This document shows, piece after piece, positions 26,784 through 36,679 of a stretch of DNA of 64,000 bases; the stretch's first letter is position 1, and every line of letters starts with the position of its first letter. Made by a program: the position numbers and the translations under genes. Below the pieces are notes generated by a model. It saw nothing but the letters and a program-made list of their open reading frames with translations, did no database searches and was not told the origin of the DNA. The DNA comes from Marinomonas flavescens (GTDB taxonomy: Bacteria > Pseudomonadota > Gammaproteobacteria > Pseudomonadales > Marinomonadaceae). Where the stretch lies: NCBI RefSeq assembly GCF_004352835.1, contig NZ_SJSB01000003.1, forward strand, positions 1-64,000, given 5' to 3'.

Positions 26784-27461
26784 TTAGTCATTGTTTTCAA
26801 AGCGGTAGCCGGCGCCGTATACAGAATGAATTACATTTAATTCAGGTGCAACCGCAGAGATTTTTTTACGTAGTTTCTTAATGTGACTGTCAATAGTACG
26901 GTCACTTACTACGCGGCTATCAGCATAGATGCTTTTCATAATAAGGTCGCGGCCAAAAACGCGACCAGGTTCTTTGATTAGCAACTGAAGCAATTGAAAT
27001 TCGACAGTTGTTAGATCAATTAACTCACCTTTATAAGTGGCACGAAGACGGTCAACGTCCAGATCAAAGCCATCTGTTCTTGGTGATTCGGTTTGGTCAA
27101 GTTCAACACGGCGAAGATTGGCTTTAACGCGGGCCACAATTTCACGAGGGCTGAAAGGTTTACAAACGTAATCATCTGCTCCCATTTCTAGGCCGATTAA
27201 ACGGTCAATTTCTTCAGCTTTTGCCGTCACCATGATAATTGGAACACCACTAAACTGACGAACTTGCTTACAGATTTCGATGCCATCTAAACCAGGTAGC
27301 ATAAGGTCTAGAAGAATCAAGTCCACTTGATTGTTCTTTACGTAATCAACCGCTTGATCGCCACGGTCGATATGGTGATTTTCATAACCAGCTTGGTCTA
27401 GGTAAGCACCCACTAATTCGGCTAATTTCGGTTCGTCTTCAACAATTAGTATTTTGCTCAT
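26784..27461 (-). CDS. OmpR-family response regulator (BaeR-like)
   Basis: The 225-residue protein has an N-terminal receiver (acidic pair EDE at 8-10, phospho-acceptor Asp in LILLDLMLPG near 54, conserved Thr and Lys) and a C-terminal winged-helix DNA-binding domain (about 128-222, ending VYGAGYRFE). Overall wording is close to BaeR. It lies 18 bp after the sensor kinase and 28 bp before the AEC transporter. Confidence 0.9.
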   Translation of the reverse strand: MSKILIVEDEPKLAELVGAYLDQAGYENHHIDRGDQAVDYVKNNQVDLILLDLMLPGLDGIEICKQVRQFSGVPIIMVTAKAEEIDRLIGLEMGADDYVCKPFSPREIVARVKANLRRVELDQTESPRTDGFDLDVDRLRATYKGELIDLTTVEFQLLQLLIKEPGRVFGRDLIMKSIYADSRVVSDRTIDSHIKKLRKKISAVAPELNVIHSVYGAGYRFENND

Positions 27462-27479
27462 AATTCTCTATGTTCCATA

Positions 27480-28886
27480 TTAATTTAAAGGGAATTCTAT
27501 TTTTATTCCTAAACCACCCTGTGGCGAGTGATAGGCATTAATACTGCCTTGATGGCCATCTACGATATTAGTACAGATGGCAAGGCCTAAACCTCTACCG
27601 CCTGTTGCTCTGTTACGTGAATTTTCTATTCGATAGAATTGTTCGAAAATTCGGTTTTTCTCTTCTTCGTTCACTCCTGGAGGCGTGTCTTCAAATAGCA
27701 CAACGGCTTTCTCGTCTTCTCTTGTTAATACTATTTTCAGTTTTCCAGGAGCATTTGTGTACTTTAACGAATTATTCATTAAGTTTGCAAAAAGTTGGTG
27801 TAAACGATCCGTGTCACCAGTAATGATTATCGGGGCCTTCTTAATAATATCAAGTTCTAGTTCGATGCCCGCTTCATTATAACGAAGAGACATTGATTGA
27901 ACGGTTTGTTCGATAATTTCATTTAGATCCGCGTCTTCCATTTTGTAATTAAGATTACCCACATCATGCATGGATAATTGATTTAAGTCATCTATAAGTC
28001 GAGCAAGATGAATCGTTTCTTGTTGCAGCGAGGCAAGGCTATCTGGTGAAACTTTGATAATCCCATCTTGCATTGCTTCAATCTCGCCTCTTAATATCGC
28101 CACAGGAGTACGTAATTCATGAGCGGTATCGGCAACCCATCTTTTTCTGGATTCTCTTGTATTCTCTAGTGTGATGGCGAGGTGATTAAAATCTGTACCT
28201 AAATCCGCTAATTCATCAGAGCCGTGAATTTTAATACGAGTATCAAAGTGGCCTTTTGATAGTTTGCGCGTTGCTTCACGCACTGTGCACAAAGGTCGGC
28301 TTAGCCACTGGGCAAGCGGCCAAGTGAGCAATGCAGCAATGGCTAACATAAAAGCAGATATCAATAAGAAGGCTTCCCCTTGTTGCCGAACGAATCGTAG
28401 GGTTTGGTCTTGCACTAGTGCGCGAATTGAGCGAAGCCCAATGTAGCCCACAATTTTTTTATTGACGATAACGGCGTGCGTCTCGGCTTTATCAAACGAG
28501 GTATCACCAATAAGGTTTTTCTGATTTTTGTTAAATAACAAAAATCGTTGGCGATAATATTGAGAAGGATAGATAAGATCCAAATTTGGAGTGCTTGGTG
28601 GTGGCACAAGATCTCTAAGATTTTCTAGTTTTTGTTTATGCCATGCTTTTTCCATTTGGCTTTCTTGTACCAAGAAATACCAGTCATCGTAATAAACGTA
28701 TAAGTTGGCGGTTCTGTTCGCCATTTGTTCAAGAAAATCACGGTCTCTTTCTGTGGCATAAGATACAAAGCCACGGTCAAAGCTCCATTGAAAAACCTGC
28801 CACATAGAAACAATCACTAAGATATTGCTCAATACGAAGACGGCAAACAGTTTATGGCGAATTTTGAATTTCTTAGTAATCTTCAT
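27480..28886 (-). CDS. Sensor histidine kinase (BaeS-like)
   Basis: The 468-residue kinase has a membrane helix at about 14-33, a periplasmic sensor of about 140 residues starting WSFDRGFVSYATERDRDFLEQM, a second helix near 172-195, HAMP, HisKA with phospho-acceptor histidine in DTAHELRTPVAIL (about 256), and an HATPase domain (N-box NLMNNSLKY, G-boxes ending GGRGLGLAIC). E. coli BaeS responds to envelope stress; the signal here is not known. It is the first gene of the kinase-regulator-transporter unit. Confidence 0.9.
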   Translation of the reverse strand: MKITKKFKIRHKLFAVFVLSNILVIVSMWQVFQWSFDRGFVSYATERDRDFLEQMANRTANLYVYYDDWYFLVQESQMEKAWHKQKLENLRDLVPPPSTPNLDLIYPSQYYRQRFLLFNKNQKNLIGDTSFDKAETHAVIVNKKIVGYIGLRSIRALVQDQTLRFVRQQGEAFLLISAFMLAIAALLTWPLAQWLSRPLCTVREATRKLSKGHFDTRIKIHGSDELADLGTDFNHLAITLENTRESRKRWVADTAHELRTPVAILRGEIEAMQDGIIKVSPDSLASLQQETIHLARLIDDLNQLSMHDVGNLNYKMEDADLNEIIEQTVQSMSLRYNEAGIELELDIIKKAPIIITGDTDRLHQLFANLMNNSLKYTNAPGKLKIVLTREDEKAVVLFEDTPPGVNEEEKNRIFEQFYRIENSRNRATGGRGLGLAICTNIVDGHQGSINAYHSPQGGLGIKIEFPLN

Positions 28887-29341
28887 AATGGAGTCAATAA
28901 AATCCTGTTATGTGTGGACTTTCTTATGCTTAGAAAGTCGTAACGAGTTAAATAAAAATAACCTATCTATAGGCTAAAAGTAATGGCTCCGAATAGAATG
29001 TTTATCATACAGTTTTAATAATAATGTTCGCTACTTAGTCGCGGTGTAAACAATGAGGATTTGCTTGTTTTTTCTGGTTTTTTGTTGTTTTCGTGCTCAA
29101 TGAAGAATCTTTTATGTATTTTAGCGACGTTTCAGCTTGCTGTATTGATCTAGAAAAATGTTTATATATCTTTCGTATTGGCTATTAAATTGATTCTCTT
29201 GGTATTTTTGTGACGGGTTGTAAACTCAATCAGTCGCTCGAAATGCATTTAAAAGGAGGAATCTCGCATTCTAGCAGTTCCTTCTTTTTCTCCTTCACGT
29301 TAGAATCTTGCTTTTAAGAACGCATAGAATAGGAAAATGTA
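28887..29341. other. 455-bp intergenic region with a terminator-like hairpin
   Basis: The region separates the divergent kinase gene and the YeeN-like gene and is AT-rich. AAAAGGAGGAA (29251-29261) pairs with TTCCTTCTTTT (29278-29288) with one G-U pair over a 16-nt loop, ending in a T-rich run 50 bp before the YeeN-like start. A 16-codon hydrophobic frame at 29053-29103 is too short to call. No larger gene or known riboswitch was seen. Confidence 0.4.
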
Positions 29342-30058
29342 ATGGGCAGAGCCTTTCAAAACCGCAAAGAGTCCATGGCAAAAACGTCTGATCAAAAAGC
29401 CAAGGTTTATAGTAAATACGGCCGTGAGATTTATGTTTGCGCAAAATCCGGTGGTGTTGATCCAAACGGTAACTTGGCACTTCGTTCGCTAATCGACAAA
29501 GCGAAAAAAGATCAGGTGCCAACCCATGTTATTGATAAAGCGATTGATAAGGCGAAAGGTGGCGGAGGCGAAGATTTCGACACGGCTCGTTATGAAGGGT
29601 TTGGTCCTGGTAACACCATGGTTATTGTCGATTGTCTATCGGATAATCCGAATCGAACGTTTGGTGATGTACGTACTTGCTTTAACAAGGTTAAGTGTAA
29701 AATCGGCGGTCAGGGTAGTGTGAGTCACATGTTTGACCACAGTGCTATTTTTGTTTTTGATGGCACCGATGAAGAAGCTGTTTTAGAAGCATTGATGATG
29801 GCTGATGTCGATGTTACAGATATTGAGTTGGAAGATGGAAAGGTAACCGTTTTCACGCCAAATACAGAATATGGCAAAGCCAAAGCGGCGTTAACAGAAG
29901 CCTTTGGTGAAGTTGAGTTTGATGTTGATGAAATTCAGTTCGTTGCACAAAACATGACGGCCATTGAAGGTGACGATGTTGATCAATTTGATCGTTTCCT
30001 AGATCTTCTTAATGATCTTGAAGATGTTCAGCGTGTTTATCATAATGCTGAATATTAG
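29342..30058 (+). CDS. yeeN: YebC/PmpR family protein, YeeN subgroup
   Basis: The 238 residues begin [31 protein letters not shown] and contain [18 protein letters not shown] and [14 protein letters not shown], with the end QRVYHNAEY. These match E. coli YeeN more than YebC (YebC starts MAGHSKWANI and is about 246 aa). YebC-type proteins have been described as transcription regulators and, more recently, as translation factors that help ribosomes at proline stretches; which applies to YeeN is unclear. It is monocistronic with a strong terminator. Confidence 0.88.
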   Translation: MGRAFQNRKESMAKTSDQKAKVYSKYGREIYVCAKSGGVDPNGNLALRSLIDKAKKDQVPTHVIDKAIDKAKGGGGEDFDTARYEGFGPGNTMVIVDCLSDNPNRTFGDVRTCFNKVKCKIGGQGSVSHMFDHSAIFVFDGTDEEAVLEALMMADVDVTDIELEDGKVTVFTPNTEYGKAKAALTEAFGEVEFDVDEIQFVAQNMTAIEGDDVDQFDRFLDLLNDLEDVQRVYHNAEY

Positions 30059-30072
30059 GTGTTAGATTGATT

Positions 30073-30117
30073 CAATGGGATTTGATGCTATCAAACGGCA
30101 TCAAATCCCATTGTTTT
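30073..30117 (+). terminator. Intrinsic terminator of the yeeN-like gene
   Basis: A perfect 16-bp stem, CAATGGGATTTGATGC (30073-30088) with GCATCAAATCCCATTG (30098-30113), has a 9-nt loop and is followed by TTTTATG. Confidence 0.85.
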
Positions 30118-30187
30118 ATGTTCAATATTCAATGTGTATTGATTGCTCGGCAAAGTAGCATAGTGCTAACTAAATAAGAGGTTCTGA

Positions 30188-30394
30188 GTGTCAAAGAAAT
30201 ACTCTAAAGCAAACCCTTCTAAGATAACGTCTCCCTGTGTTAATTTGTGTTCTCTCGACAAAGATGATGTTTGTATTGGCTGCTACCGTACTGGTAAAGA
30301 AATTAGTGCTTGGGGTCGTATGTCGAGTCATCAGCAGCGCGATGTGCTAATTAAAGTACGTGAACGTGAACAAGCCAGCCCGCTTGTTGATTGA
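30188..30394 (+). CDS. DUF1289 domain-containing protein
   Basis: The 68-residue protein starts at GTG 30188 with AGAGG about 8 bases upstream. It carries SPCVNLCSLDKDDVCIGCYRT, the four-cysteine pattern (C-x3-C-x6-C-x2-C) of DUF1289, followed by EISAWGRMSSHQQRDVL, the usual second half. The cysteines probably bind a metal; no function is established. The stop codon lies inside a 9-bp inverted repeat (30371-30379 with 30403-30411) that could help end the transcript. Confidence 0.85.
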   Translation: MSKKYSKANPSKITSPCVNLCSLDKDDVCIGCYRTGKEISAWGRMSSHQQRDVLIKVREREQASPLVD

Positions 30395-30449
30395 TTCTTT
30401 CTGCTGGCTTGTTAATAAGCTTCTAGTGTTAGTCTCGTCGATTTTGTTG

Positions 30450-31685
30450 TTATTTATTTTCCTCATTTTGGTTTTTTAACGCTATCCATTGAGACATGTA
30501 TTGGGTGCTTTTTAGGCTGTGGTGTCTAAGCATTTTTCCCAGGAAGTGGTTTCTTCTTAAGTTGTCTTTCAGTGTTAACTGCAGATCAATCCGAGTCAAA
30601 AGTCGTGGTTCCCAAACGGCTTTGTCGTAAAGAGTGTTCAGAATGCAAAAACCATTTTGTTGCATTAATTGCCAGCTACTTTGGTCCTGATACAGTGAAA
30701 CAGCAGCGTCGACAAACTCTTCTATATCGTCAGTTATTACGCCGTTCCAAGGCAAGTGACCATACATGGCTTCGGCGCCGACTGATGTGGTGATGCTAGG
30801 GGTGCCCATTTGCATGGCTTCGACCAATTTACCCTTGATGCCAGCACCAAAACGAATAGGTGCCAAGCAAATTCTGGCGCTCTTCATGACTTCTTGTGCG
30901 TCTTTTACCCAGCCCTTGATCAGAAAGCCTTCTTTTTCATTATGCAGTTGGGTAGCTTTGGGTGGTGGGTAAGCGCCATATATATGCAGCTCAGATTTGG
31001 GAAGTTTTTTGCGTATCTTTGGCCATACGGTTTGTTTTAGATATAGCACGGCATCCCAGTTCGGAGCGTGTCTAAAATTACCAATGGTAATGAAGTGTTG
31101 GCGCTCTTCAAATGTCGGTATGACGCCGTACTCAGTGGATTTTTCCAACATGAAGGGAAGGTGAAAAACATGTGATTCTGGAACATGGAATTCATTAACG
31201 AGAAGATCTTTCTCAAACTCAGAAATCATCAAGGTTAGGTCGCAGCGATGAATAGCGGCAATTTCTCGAATGCCTAAGTCGCTGTATAAATCTTCTAATT
31301 GGAATTCTCTTTTCTGCTTTAGCGCTTGATGACGAGCTTCACGTAGTGAGTGAAGGTCTTCGGTATTTAAAATACGCAGCGCCGTCGGGCAAAACTTTTC
31401 CACCCGCCAGCCAAATTGTTCTTCCATCATAAAGCGATCATAGATTACGGCATCGGGGGCAAGCGTAGCAATATACTGGTCAAAAGAGGCATCGTTAAGT
31501 GCGATGTGGTCGCTAGTGATGCCAAGCTCATCAAGATTGCTCATGTGTTCGGTTTGTTGAGCAGGACTAGCAAATGTAATTTGCCAATCGGCGCTACGAA
31601 AAGTATTCAGTAATTGCATCATCCGGCTGCCAGCCGCGGAAGAATTTGGTTCTGGCCATACATAACCAATGACGAGTAGATGCAT
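30450..31685 (-). CDS. Glycosyltransferase (GT4/GT1-like, GT-B fold)
   Basis: The 411-residue protein begins HLLVIGYVWPEPNSSAAGSRM, the N-terminal Rossmann stretch of GT-B glycosyltransferases, and has a C-terminal nucleotide-sugar-binding half with the pattern IRFGAGIKGKLVEAMQMGTPSITTSVGAEAM near 290-325. Donor and acceptor cannot be inferred. It stands alone, with no capsule or LPS genes next to it, so its role in a surface polymer is only a possibility. Confidence 0.82.
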   Translation of the reverse strand: MHLLVIGYVWPEPNSSAAGSRMMQLLNTFRSADWQITFASPAQQTEHMSNLDELGITSDHIALNDASFDQYIATLAPDAVIYDRFMMEEQFGWRVEKFCPTALRILNTEDLHSLREARHQALKQKREFQLEDLYSDLGIREIAAIHRCDLTLMISEFEKDLLVNEFHVPESHVFHLPFMLEKSTEYGVIPTFEERQHFITIGNFRHAPNWDAVLYLKQTVWPKIRKKLPKSELHIYGAYPPPKATQLHNEKEGFLIKGWVKDAQEVMKSARICLAPIRFGAGIKGKLVEAMQMGTPSITTSVGAEAMYGHLPWNGVITDDIEEFVDAAVSLYQDQSSWQLMQQNGFCILNTLYDKAVWEPRLLTRIDLQLTLKDNLRRNHFLGKMLRHHSLKSTQYMSQWIALKNQNEENK

Positions 31686-31851
31686 TAGTGGTCTCTTTGT
31701 AGGGGAATAGGGAACGAATGTCCGGTTATTGAAAGTGAGCTAGGACATATAGGATGAGCTATTGTATCATTGTGCATAGATTTGTCTTGTCTGACGAAAG
31801 GATTTTCTGTTTGGGCAAGGTGTAAGCAAAACATGACGTTGAGAAGATAAT

Positions 31852-33057
31852 ATGATCATTAAACCAAAGATTCGCGGATTTATTTGTACGACAACCCATC
31901 CAGTAGGTTGTGAACAAAACGTAAGAGACCAGATTGCTTTTACAAAAGAGAAAGGCCAAATTGAAAACGGCCCTAAAAAAGTATTGGTCATTGGTTCTTC
32001 TAGTGGTTATGGCCTTTCTTCTCGTATCGCGGCGGCATTTGGGTCTGGTGCGGCAACAATCGGTGTTTTCTTTGAAAAACCTGCTAGTGAAAAGAAAACG
32101 GGTACGGCAGGTTGGTACAATGCGGCAGCCTTTGAAAAAGTAGCAAAAGAAGAAGGCTTGTATGCGAAGAGTATCAACGGTGATGCTTTCTCGAATGAAG
32201 CGCGTGACAAAGTAATCGAATTGATCAAGCAAGACCTTGGTGAAATTGACATGGTGGTTTATTCATTGGCATCGCCAGTGCGTAAAATGCCAGAGACTGG
32301 TGAAGTGATTCGTTCTGTGTTGAAGCCAATTGGCGAAACTTACCGTTCAACTGCGATTGATACGAATAAAGATGTCATTATCGAAGCGGAAATTGAGCCA
32401 GCAACAGAAGAAGAGATTGCTGCAACAACGACGGTAATGGGTGGCCAAGATTGGGAATTGTGGATGTCTGCGTTGCAAGAAGCGGGCGTGTTGGCAGAGG
32501 GTGTTCGTACGGTCGCTTACTCTTACATCGGTTCTGACATCACTTGGCCTATCTATTGGCATGGCGCGTTAGGTAAGGCGAAAGAAGATTTAGATCGTGC
32601 TTCTGCGGCGATTAATGGCCAGTTATCACCACTTAATGGCGGTGCGAATGTGGCGGTATTGAAATCTGTAGTCACTCAGGCGTCTTCTGCCATTCCTGTT
32701 ATGCCATTATATCTTGCTATGGTCTTTAGAATAATGCGTGAAAAAGGTCTTCATGAAGGCTGCATGGATCAGGTTTATCGCCTATTCTCTGAACGTTTAT
32801 ATAACAATCATAATCCGGCTGAATTCGTAGATACTGCTAACCGTTTACGCTTAGATGATTTGGAATTACGCGAAGATGTACAGCAAGCTTGTCGTGAGTT
32901 GTGGCCACAAATCACCGATGAGAACTTGTTTGAAGAAACAGATTATCAACTTTACAAAGATGAGTTTCTAAAGCTTTTCGGCTTTGGCCTTGACGGTGTT
33001 GATTACAATGCTGATTCGAACCCATTGGTTGAATTTGACGTTATTACGTTACCATAA
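31852..33057 (+). CDS. fabV: Trans-2-enoyl-ACP/CoA reductase FabV
   Basis: The 401-residue enzyme reduces trans-2-enoyl thioesters with NADH in fatty acid elongation. The nucleotide-binding motif is [17 protein letters not shown] (about 48-64) and the active-site motif Y-x8-K is in [13 protein letters not shown]. The beginning [21 protein letters not shown] is typical. FabV is found in Vibrio, Pseudomonas and marine gammaproteobacteria and is resistant to triclosan in characterised cases. A GAGAAG site precedes the start, and a terminator follows. Confidence 0.95.
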   Translation: MIIKPKIRGFICTTTHPVGCEQNVRDQIAFTKEKGQIENGPKKVLVIGSSSGYGLSSRIAAAFGSGAATIGVFFEKPASEKKTGTAGWYNAAAFEKVAKEEGLYAKSINGDAFSNEARDKVIELIKQDLGEIDMVVYSLASPVRKMPETGEVIRSVLKPIGETYRSTAIDTNKDVIIEAEIEPATEEEIAATTTVMGGQDWELWMSALQEAGVLAEGVRTVAYSYIGSDITWPIYWHGALGKAKEDLDRASAAINGQLSPLNGGANVAVLKSVVTQASSAIPVMPLYLAMVFRIMREKGLHEGCMDQVYRLFSERLYNNHNPAEFVDTANRLRLDDLELREDVQQACRELWPQITDENLFEETDYQLYKDEFLKLFGFGLDGVDYNADSNPLVEFDVITLP

Positions 33058-33076
33058 GCTAATAATAGCCTTGTAG

Positions 33077-33113
33077 AAAAAGGGGACTAGGTAACGGCTT
33101 AGTCTCCTTTTTT
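33077..33113 (+). terminator. Intrinsic terminator of fabV
   Basis: AAAAAGGGGACTA (33077-33089) pairs with TAGTCTCCTTTTT (33100-33112) with one G-U pair, ending in a T-run. Confidence 0.85.
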
Positions 33114-33160
33114 ATTGTTTGATTATCTCTTATAGTATGGACTCTGCATTTGGGGTGGTT

Positions 33161-33721
33161 ATGAAAAAAATTATAGGCGTTGCGTTTTTGTATCCATTAA
33201 TGACCTTTGCACAAACGGTCGAGATTCAGCCTGTGGATATTATTTATGGAAATCAGGTGATTCATGGTCGTCATCAAGTTGTGCTTAATTCGCCAGATAA
33301 GGTGGCAATTATTCCTGCAGAGCAGAAGAAAGCTTCGCCATTGGGTCTAAATGTTGTTGTCACCGATACCGGGGATGATCGCTCTTATCTAGAACGCAAA
33401 ACCATTGCAGCCAGAGAACAAGCCATTTACGACGAAGTGAATAAGCGAACTAAAGACGCGCCATTTACCGTTTTATTCACTGGTCACATACCGGACGATA
33501 TTCAAGAAAAGCGCTTGCGGATGATGCCTGAAATCGGTGTGTTTGGTGATCAGCTTAATAAACTTGATAAGGCTCAGGGGGCAAATACAGCTCAGTCCAA
33601 TACGCTAGATACAGGCGAATTTTCAGAAGTGAGACCAAATAATTCTGGTGCAACGTCGACGACAAAGTCTAAGCCTGTTGCGACACAAGAAGATAAGTTG
33701 GAGAAATTGATAGGCGGTTGA
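33161..33721 (+). CDS. Hypothetical exported protein (186 aa)
   Basis: No family is recognised. The start at 33161 gives a short signal peptide (MKKIIGVAFLYPLMTFAQ) preceded by GGGGTGG; the open frame from 33119 adds 14 residues without a ribosome-binding site. The mature part has a beta-like first half (EIQPVDIIYGNQVIHGRHQVVL), a charged helical stretch (RKTIAAREQAIYDEV) and a disordered Ser/Thr/Gln-rich tail ending EDKLEKLIGG. It converges with the M16 protease gene, 8 bp apart. A periplasmic location is inferred. Confidence 0.65.
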   Translation: MKKIIGVAFLYPLMTFAQTVEIQPVDIIYGNQVIHGRHQVVLNSPDKVAIIPAEQKKASPLGLNVVVTDTGDDRSYLERKTIAAREQAIYDEVNKRTKDAPFTVLFTGHIPDDIQEKRLRMMPEIGVFGDQLNKLDKAQGANTAQSNTLDTGEFSEVRPNNSGATSTTKSKPVATQEDKLEKLIGG

Positions 33722-33729
33722 ATCTTATC

Positions 33730-36651
33730 TTATGGTTTTTCTAACATAAGATTGTTGCCCTCTGGTTGAGCTTTTTCCCACTTTCCTTTTAAAAGTACAT
33801 TCTTATCTAATGCTTTATTGTGAATGAGTATCTTTGCGGTGTTGCCTTCTTCTATCTTTTGCTTGATATATTGAACAAATCCTTTCTGTGTCATCTCTGT
33901 TACAACTTGAATAGCTTGTTTTTTATGGTCGAAATCTTGTTGGTGTTTGGCGATTTCATGCCATTCGTCGTAGGCGTTATCGCCTAAGTTTCTCGCTTTG
34001 TTCTTTAAGTTATGAAGTAGGTTGTTTTTAGCATTCTGGAAATCTTCTTGAGGTAATGATTGCAATAGTATTGCTTGTGTATGAATGAATTTTTCAATGG
34101 CTTTTATAATGGTGGTGGAGTCTTTATTAGGAGACTGTATTAAAAATCCCAAAATAGGGGTGTTGCGGGTGCTTAAATCCTCCACTGCAACAATGTAGCC
34201 TAGTTGTTGAATGGTTCGAAGTTGGTTGTAGAAACGGCTATTCAGAATATTGCATAAGATAGAAAAATACGACATTTGTAGTGTTGCTTCGTATTCCGTT
34301 TTTTTGGCTGTTTGAGGGTCTGTATCAATTAGTGAATAAAGGATGGTGCTGTCTTTACTAATAGATGGAAAGCGATATTCAATTTTTTCTTGTGGTACTA
34401 GATGTTTCGTTTCTACAGGTCTTGGTATCTGATCTGCTAATCTGCCAGTAAAGCGCGCGTGAAGTGTTTTTGCTAGTTGTATTGTGCTGCTTTTAGATAG
34501 GTTGCCGGTACTGTAGGCAATAACATCAAAGCTGCTTTTGGCCTCTTTAATAAAGTTTTGTAGATCATTTAAAGATAAATGTTGAAGGGCTTTTTCTAGC
34601 TCTTTGGTCGTGAAATTATTTTTTGTAATGAGCGAATTGAGTGCCATATTAGCACCTTGATAGGCTTGGCGACTTTTTTGGTTATCAAGATCTTTTTGAA
34701 GTTGAGATTTTATGCGTTCAAAGTCTTCTTGATCTGGACGAAATAAGAAAAGTTGATCGACAAGCCAAACTAAATAGTCCCCTTGTTTACCGGAGTAGCC
34801 TGTGGTGTTTATGGTGATGCCATTTAAATGGGGATATAAGCTATAACCTAGTCCGGCAATATACGGCTCGTAAGTTGAGTCACTGATGCTGTCGTTAAAC
34901 GTTCTGGTCCATAGGTAATTTAATGCGGTGTGCTTAGCTGTATTAGCTGCATTTTTAAACCGAATGGCCAGAAAGTTGATGCCAGTTGGTTTTTTAAAGC
35001 TGGTGTCTGCCTTATGCCAAAATACAAAATCTTTTTTCTGATAAATGACGTGTGGTGTTGCATCTTGTTCATCGATTAATGTCAGCGTTTTGGGGATAAA
35101 TGGGTTTTTCCTAGGCAGCGTAACGAGCGTACTTTTTGCCGATAAATGTACGATATTTAAAAAGCTTTGGCTAAATTGGTTGTTACTGTACTGACTCTGA
35201 TACCAAGGTTCTGTCTGCCATTTTAGTGGCTCTTTTGCCCACGACGTTGGAAGTTTCTGCTGGGTGGAAAGTTGTACTAAAAGATTTTTGCTATTTAGTT
35301 CGTTCAAGATGTGAGTGATGACTTCTTCACTGGCTGATTTTTCGATTCTAAAGCTGCTTAAGGTGTCTTTCAGGGGGATCGATAGCATTCTTGAAGACAA
35401 CAGTTTTGCGAGAGCTTGAGGTTCTATGTAGTTGTGGTAATCGTAAGTTAACTTGCTAAGTATTAAGTCTTCATCTAGATAGGTGGGGTTGATAGGGGTG
35501 GATTTAATGGTATCGATGGTTGCAAAAAATGCTTGTGCAACGTCGTTTATTTGTTGGTTGCCTTTATCCGTTAAACGTATTCTTGTGCAGAATAAAGCAT
35601 TTTTTTCGTAATCGGGTGAGAGGCTGCTATCTAGGCTGTTTATAAGTCCTTTGTCTTTCAGTGAGGCATAAAGCGACCCTTTGCTTTCATTTCCCAGTAA
35701 ATATGATAAATAGCGAGCTGGGCGCGTGCGAAAGTTTTTGTTTTGGCTGTCAATTTGATAGCAGAAAGACAGCATGTTGCTATTGATATTCGGTCGCGTG
35801 AATTGCAGCTGAGGCATGCCAGCCTTAAGTAAAGGAGGGGCTGGTGATCTTTTTTTAATCTCTCCTGATGGTATTGCTGAAAAATACTTTTCGGCCAGTG
35901 CTTCGAGTTGAATATAAGGTAAATTGGCGACTAATACTAAGGCCATGTTGCTGGCGACATAGTTTTGTTTGTAGAGTTTTAGTAGTTGCTGGTGTAACGG
36001 GTTATGCGGTCTGTCCTTTAGTGTGCTGAGGCTTCCTACAGTAAATTTGCTTTGAGGGTGATCTGGATTTAGTAGGGTTTTGAAGGCTTGGTTGAGTCTT
36101 CGGCGTTCACTGGTCAGTTTTGCTTTGTATTCAGCATTAACGGCATTTTTCTCCCTCTGTGCAGAGGATGAGCTTAATAGTGGCGATATGAAAAATTGAG
36201 AGAAGCGGTCAATAGCGCCTTCATAGTTATTTTTTTGTATGTCGAAAAAGAAATTTGTAGAGTTGATGCTGGTGTAGGCGTTATAAGTTCCGCCATGATT
36301 GCTGATGTAGGATTGGTACTCGCCAGGCGTCGGGAATTTTTTTGTTCCTAAAAGTAGCATATGCTCTAGGAAATGAGCCAAACCTTGTTGGTTTTTAGGG
36401 TCTTGATAGCTGCCAACATTAATCGCCATTGACGCTGCAAAGCGTTCTGCTTCGGGATCACTGACAAGAATGACGCGCAATCCGTTTTTAAGAGTAAGTA
36501 AATTGTAGTTGTTCTTATCGCTTGTTGCCTTGTTGGGAAGGGAATGGGGTGTAGGCGATGGTGGGCTATCTGCTACGGCATAAGAATGAATGCCGATGGT
36601 TGCAAATGAAAAAATAAGTAAATTAATTAGTGCTCTAGGTGATAATGTCAT
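33730..36651 (-). CDS. M16 family zinc protease (pitrilysin / insulinase type), exported
   Basis: The 973 residues (E. coli pitrilysin 962) begin with a signal peptide ending SYAVA. The inverted zinc motif HxxEH is seen in GLAHFLEHMLLLGT (about 89-102), and the third ligand lies in NAVNAEYKAKL about 75 residues later. Three further inactive M16 homology domains complete the four-domain clam shell. It should degrade peptides in the periplasm. Related names are PtrA/protease III. It stands downstream of yciK with 62 bp between. Confidence 0.9.
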   Translation of the reverse strand: MTLSPRALINLLIFSFATIGIHSYAVADSPPSPTPHSLPNKATSDKNNYNLLTLKNGLRVILVSDPEAERFAASMAINVGSYQDPKNQQGLAHFLEHMLLLGTKKFPTPGEYQSYISNHGGTYNAYTSINSTNFFFDIQKNNYEGAIDRFSQFFISPLLSSSSAQREKNAVNAEYKAKLTSERRRLNQAFKTLLNPDHPQSKFTVGSLSTLKDRPHNPLHQQLLKLYKQNYVASNMALVLVANLPYIQLEALAEKYFSAIPSGEIKKRSPAPPLLKAGMPQLQFTRPNINSNMLSFCYQIDSQNKNFRTRPARYLSYLLGNESKGSLYASLKDKGLINSLDSSLSPDYEKNALFCTRIRLTDKGNQQINDVAQAFFATIDTIKSTPINPTYLDEDLILSKLTYDYHNYIEPQALAKLLSSRMLSIPLKDTLSSFRIEKSASEEVITHILNELNSKNLLVQLSTQQKLPTSWAKEPLKWQTEPWYQSQYSNNQFSQSFLNIVHLSAKSTLVTLPRKNPFIPKTLTLIDEQDATPHVIYQKKDFVFWHKADTSFKKPTGINFLAIRFKNAANTAKHTALNYLWTRTFNDSISDSTYEPYIAGLGYSLYPHLNGITINTTGYSGKQGDYLVWLVDQLFLFRPDQEDFERIKSQLQKDLDNQKSRQAYQGANMALNSLITKNNFTTKELEKALQHLSLNDLQNFIKEAKSSFDVIAYSTGNLSKSSTIQLAKTLHARFTGRLADQIPRPVETKHLVPQEKIEYRFPSISKDSTILYSLIDTDPQTAKKTEYEATLQMSYFSILCNILNSRFYNQLRTIQQLGYIVAVEDLSTRNTPILGFLIQSPNKDSTTIIKAIEKFIHTQAILLQSLPQEDFQNAKNNLLHNLKNKARNLGDNAYDEWHEIAKHQQDFDHKKQAIQVVTEMTQKGFVQYIKQKIEEGNTAKILIHNKALDKNVLLKGKWEKAQPEGNNLMLEKP

Positions 36652-36679
36652 TTCAGCATGGTAGCTGAATTGTTAATGG

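Noticed and set aside
29053..29103. Sixteen-codon hydrophobic frame (MRICLFFLVFCC...)
   Set aside because: No good ribosome-binding site, very short, in an AT-rich T-run region; chance is sufficient explanation.
30371..30411. 9-bp inverted repeat around the DUF1289 stop codon
   Set aside because: Long loop (23 nt) and no T-run; kept only as a remark under the gene.
33722..33755. Short inverted repeat at the convergent end of the exported protein and M16 genes
   Set aside because: Stem AATCTTAT/ATAAGATT is AT-only and weak; not called as terminator.
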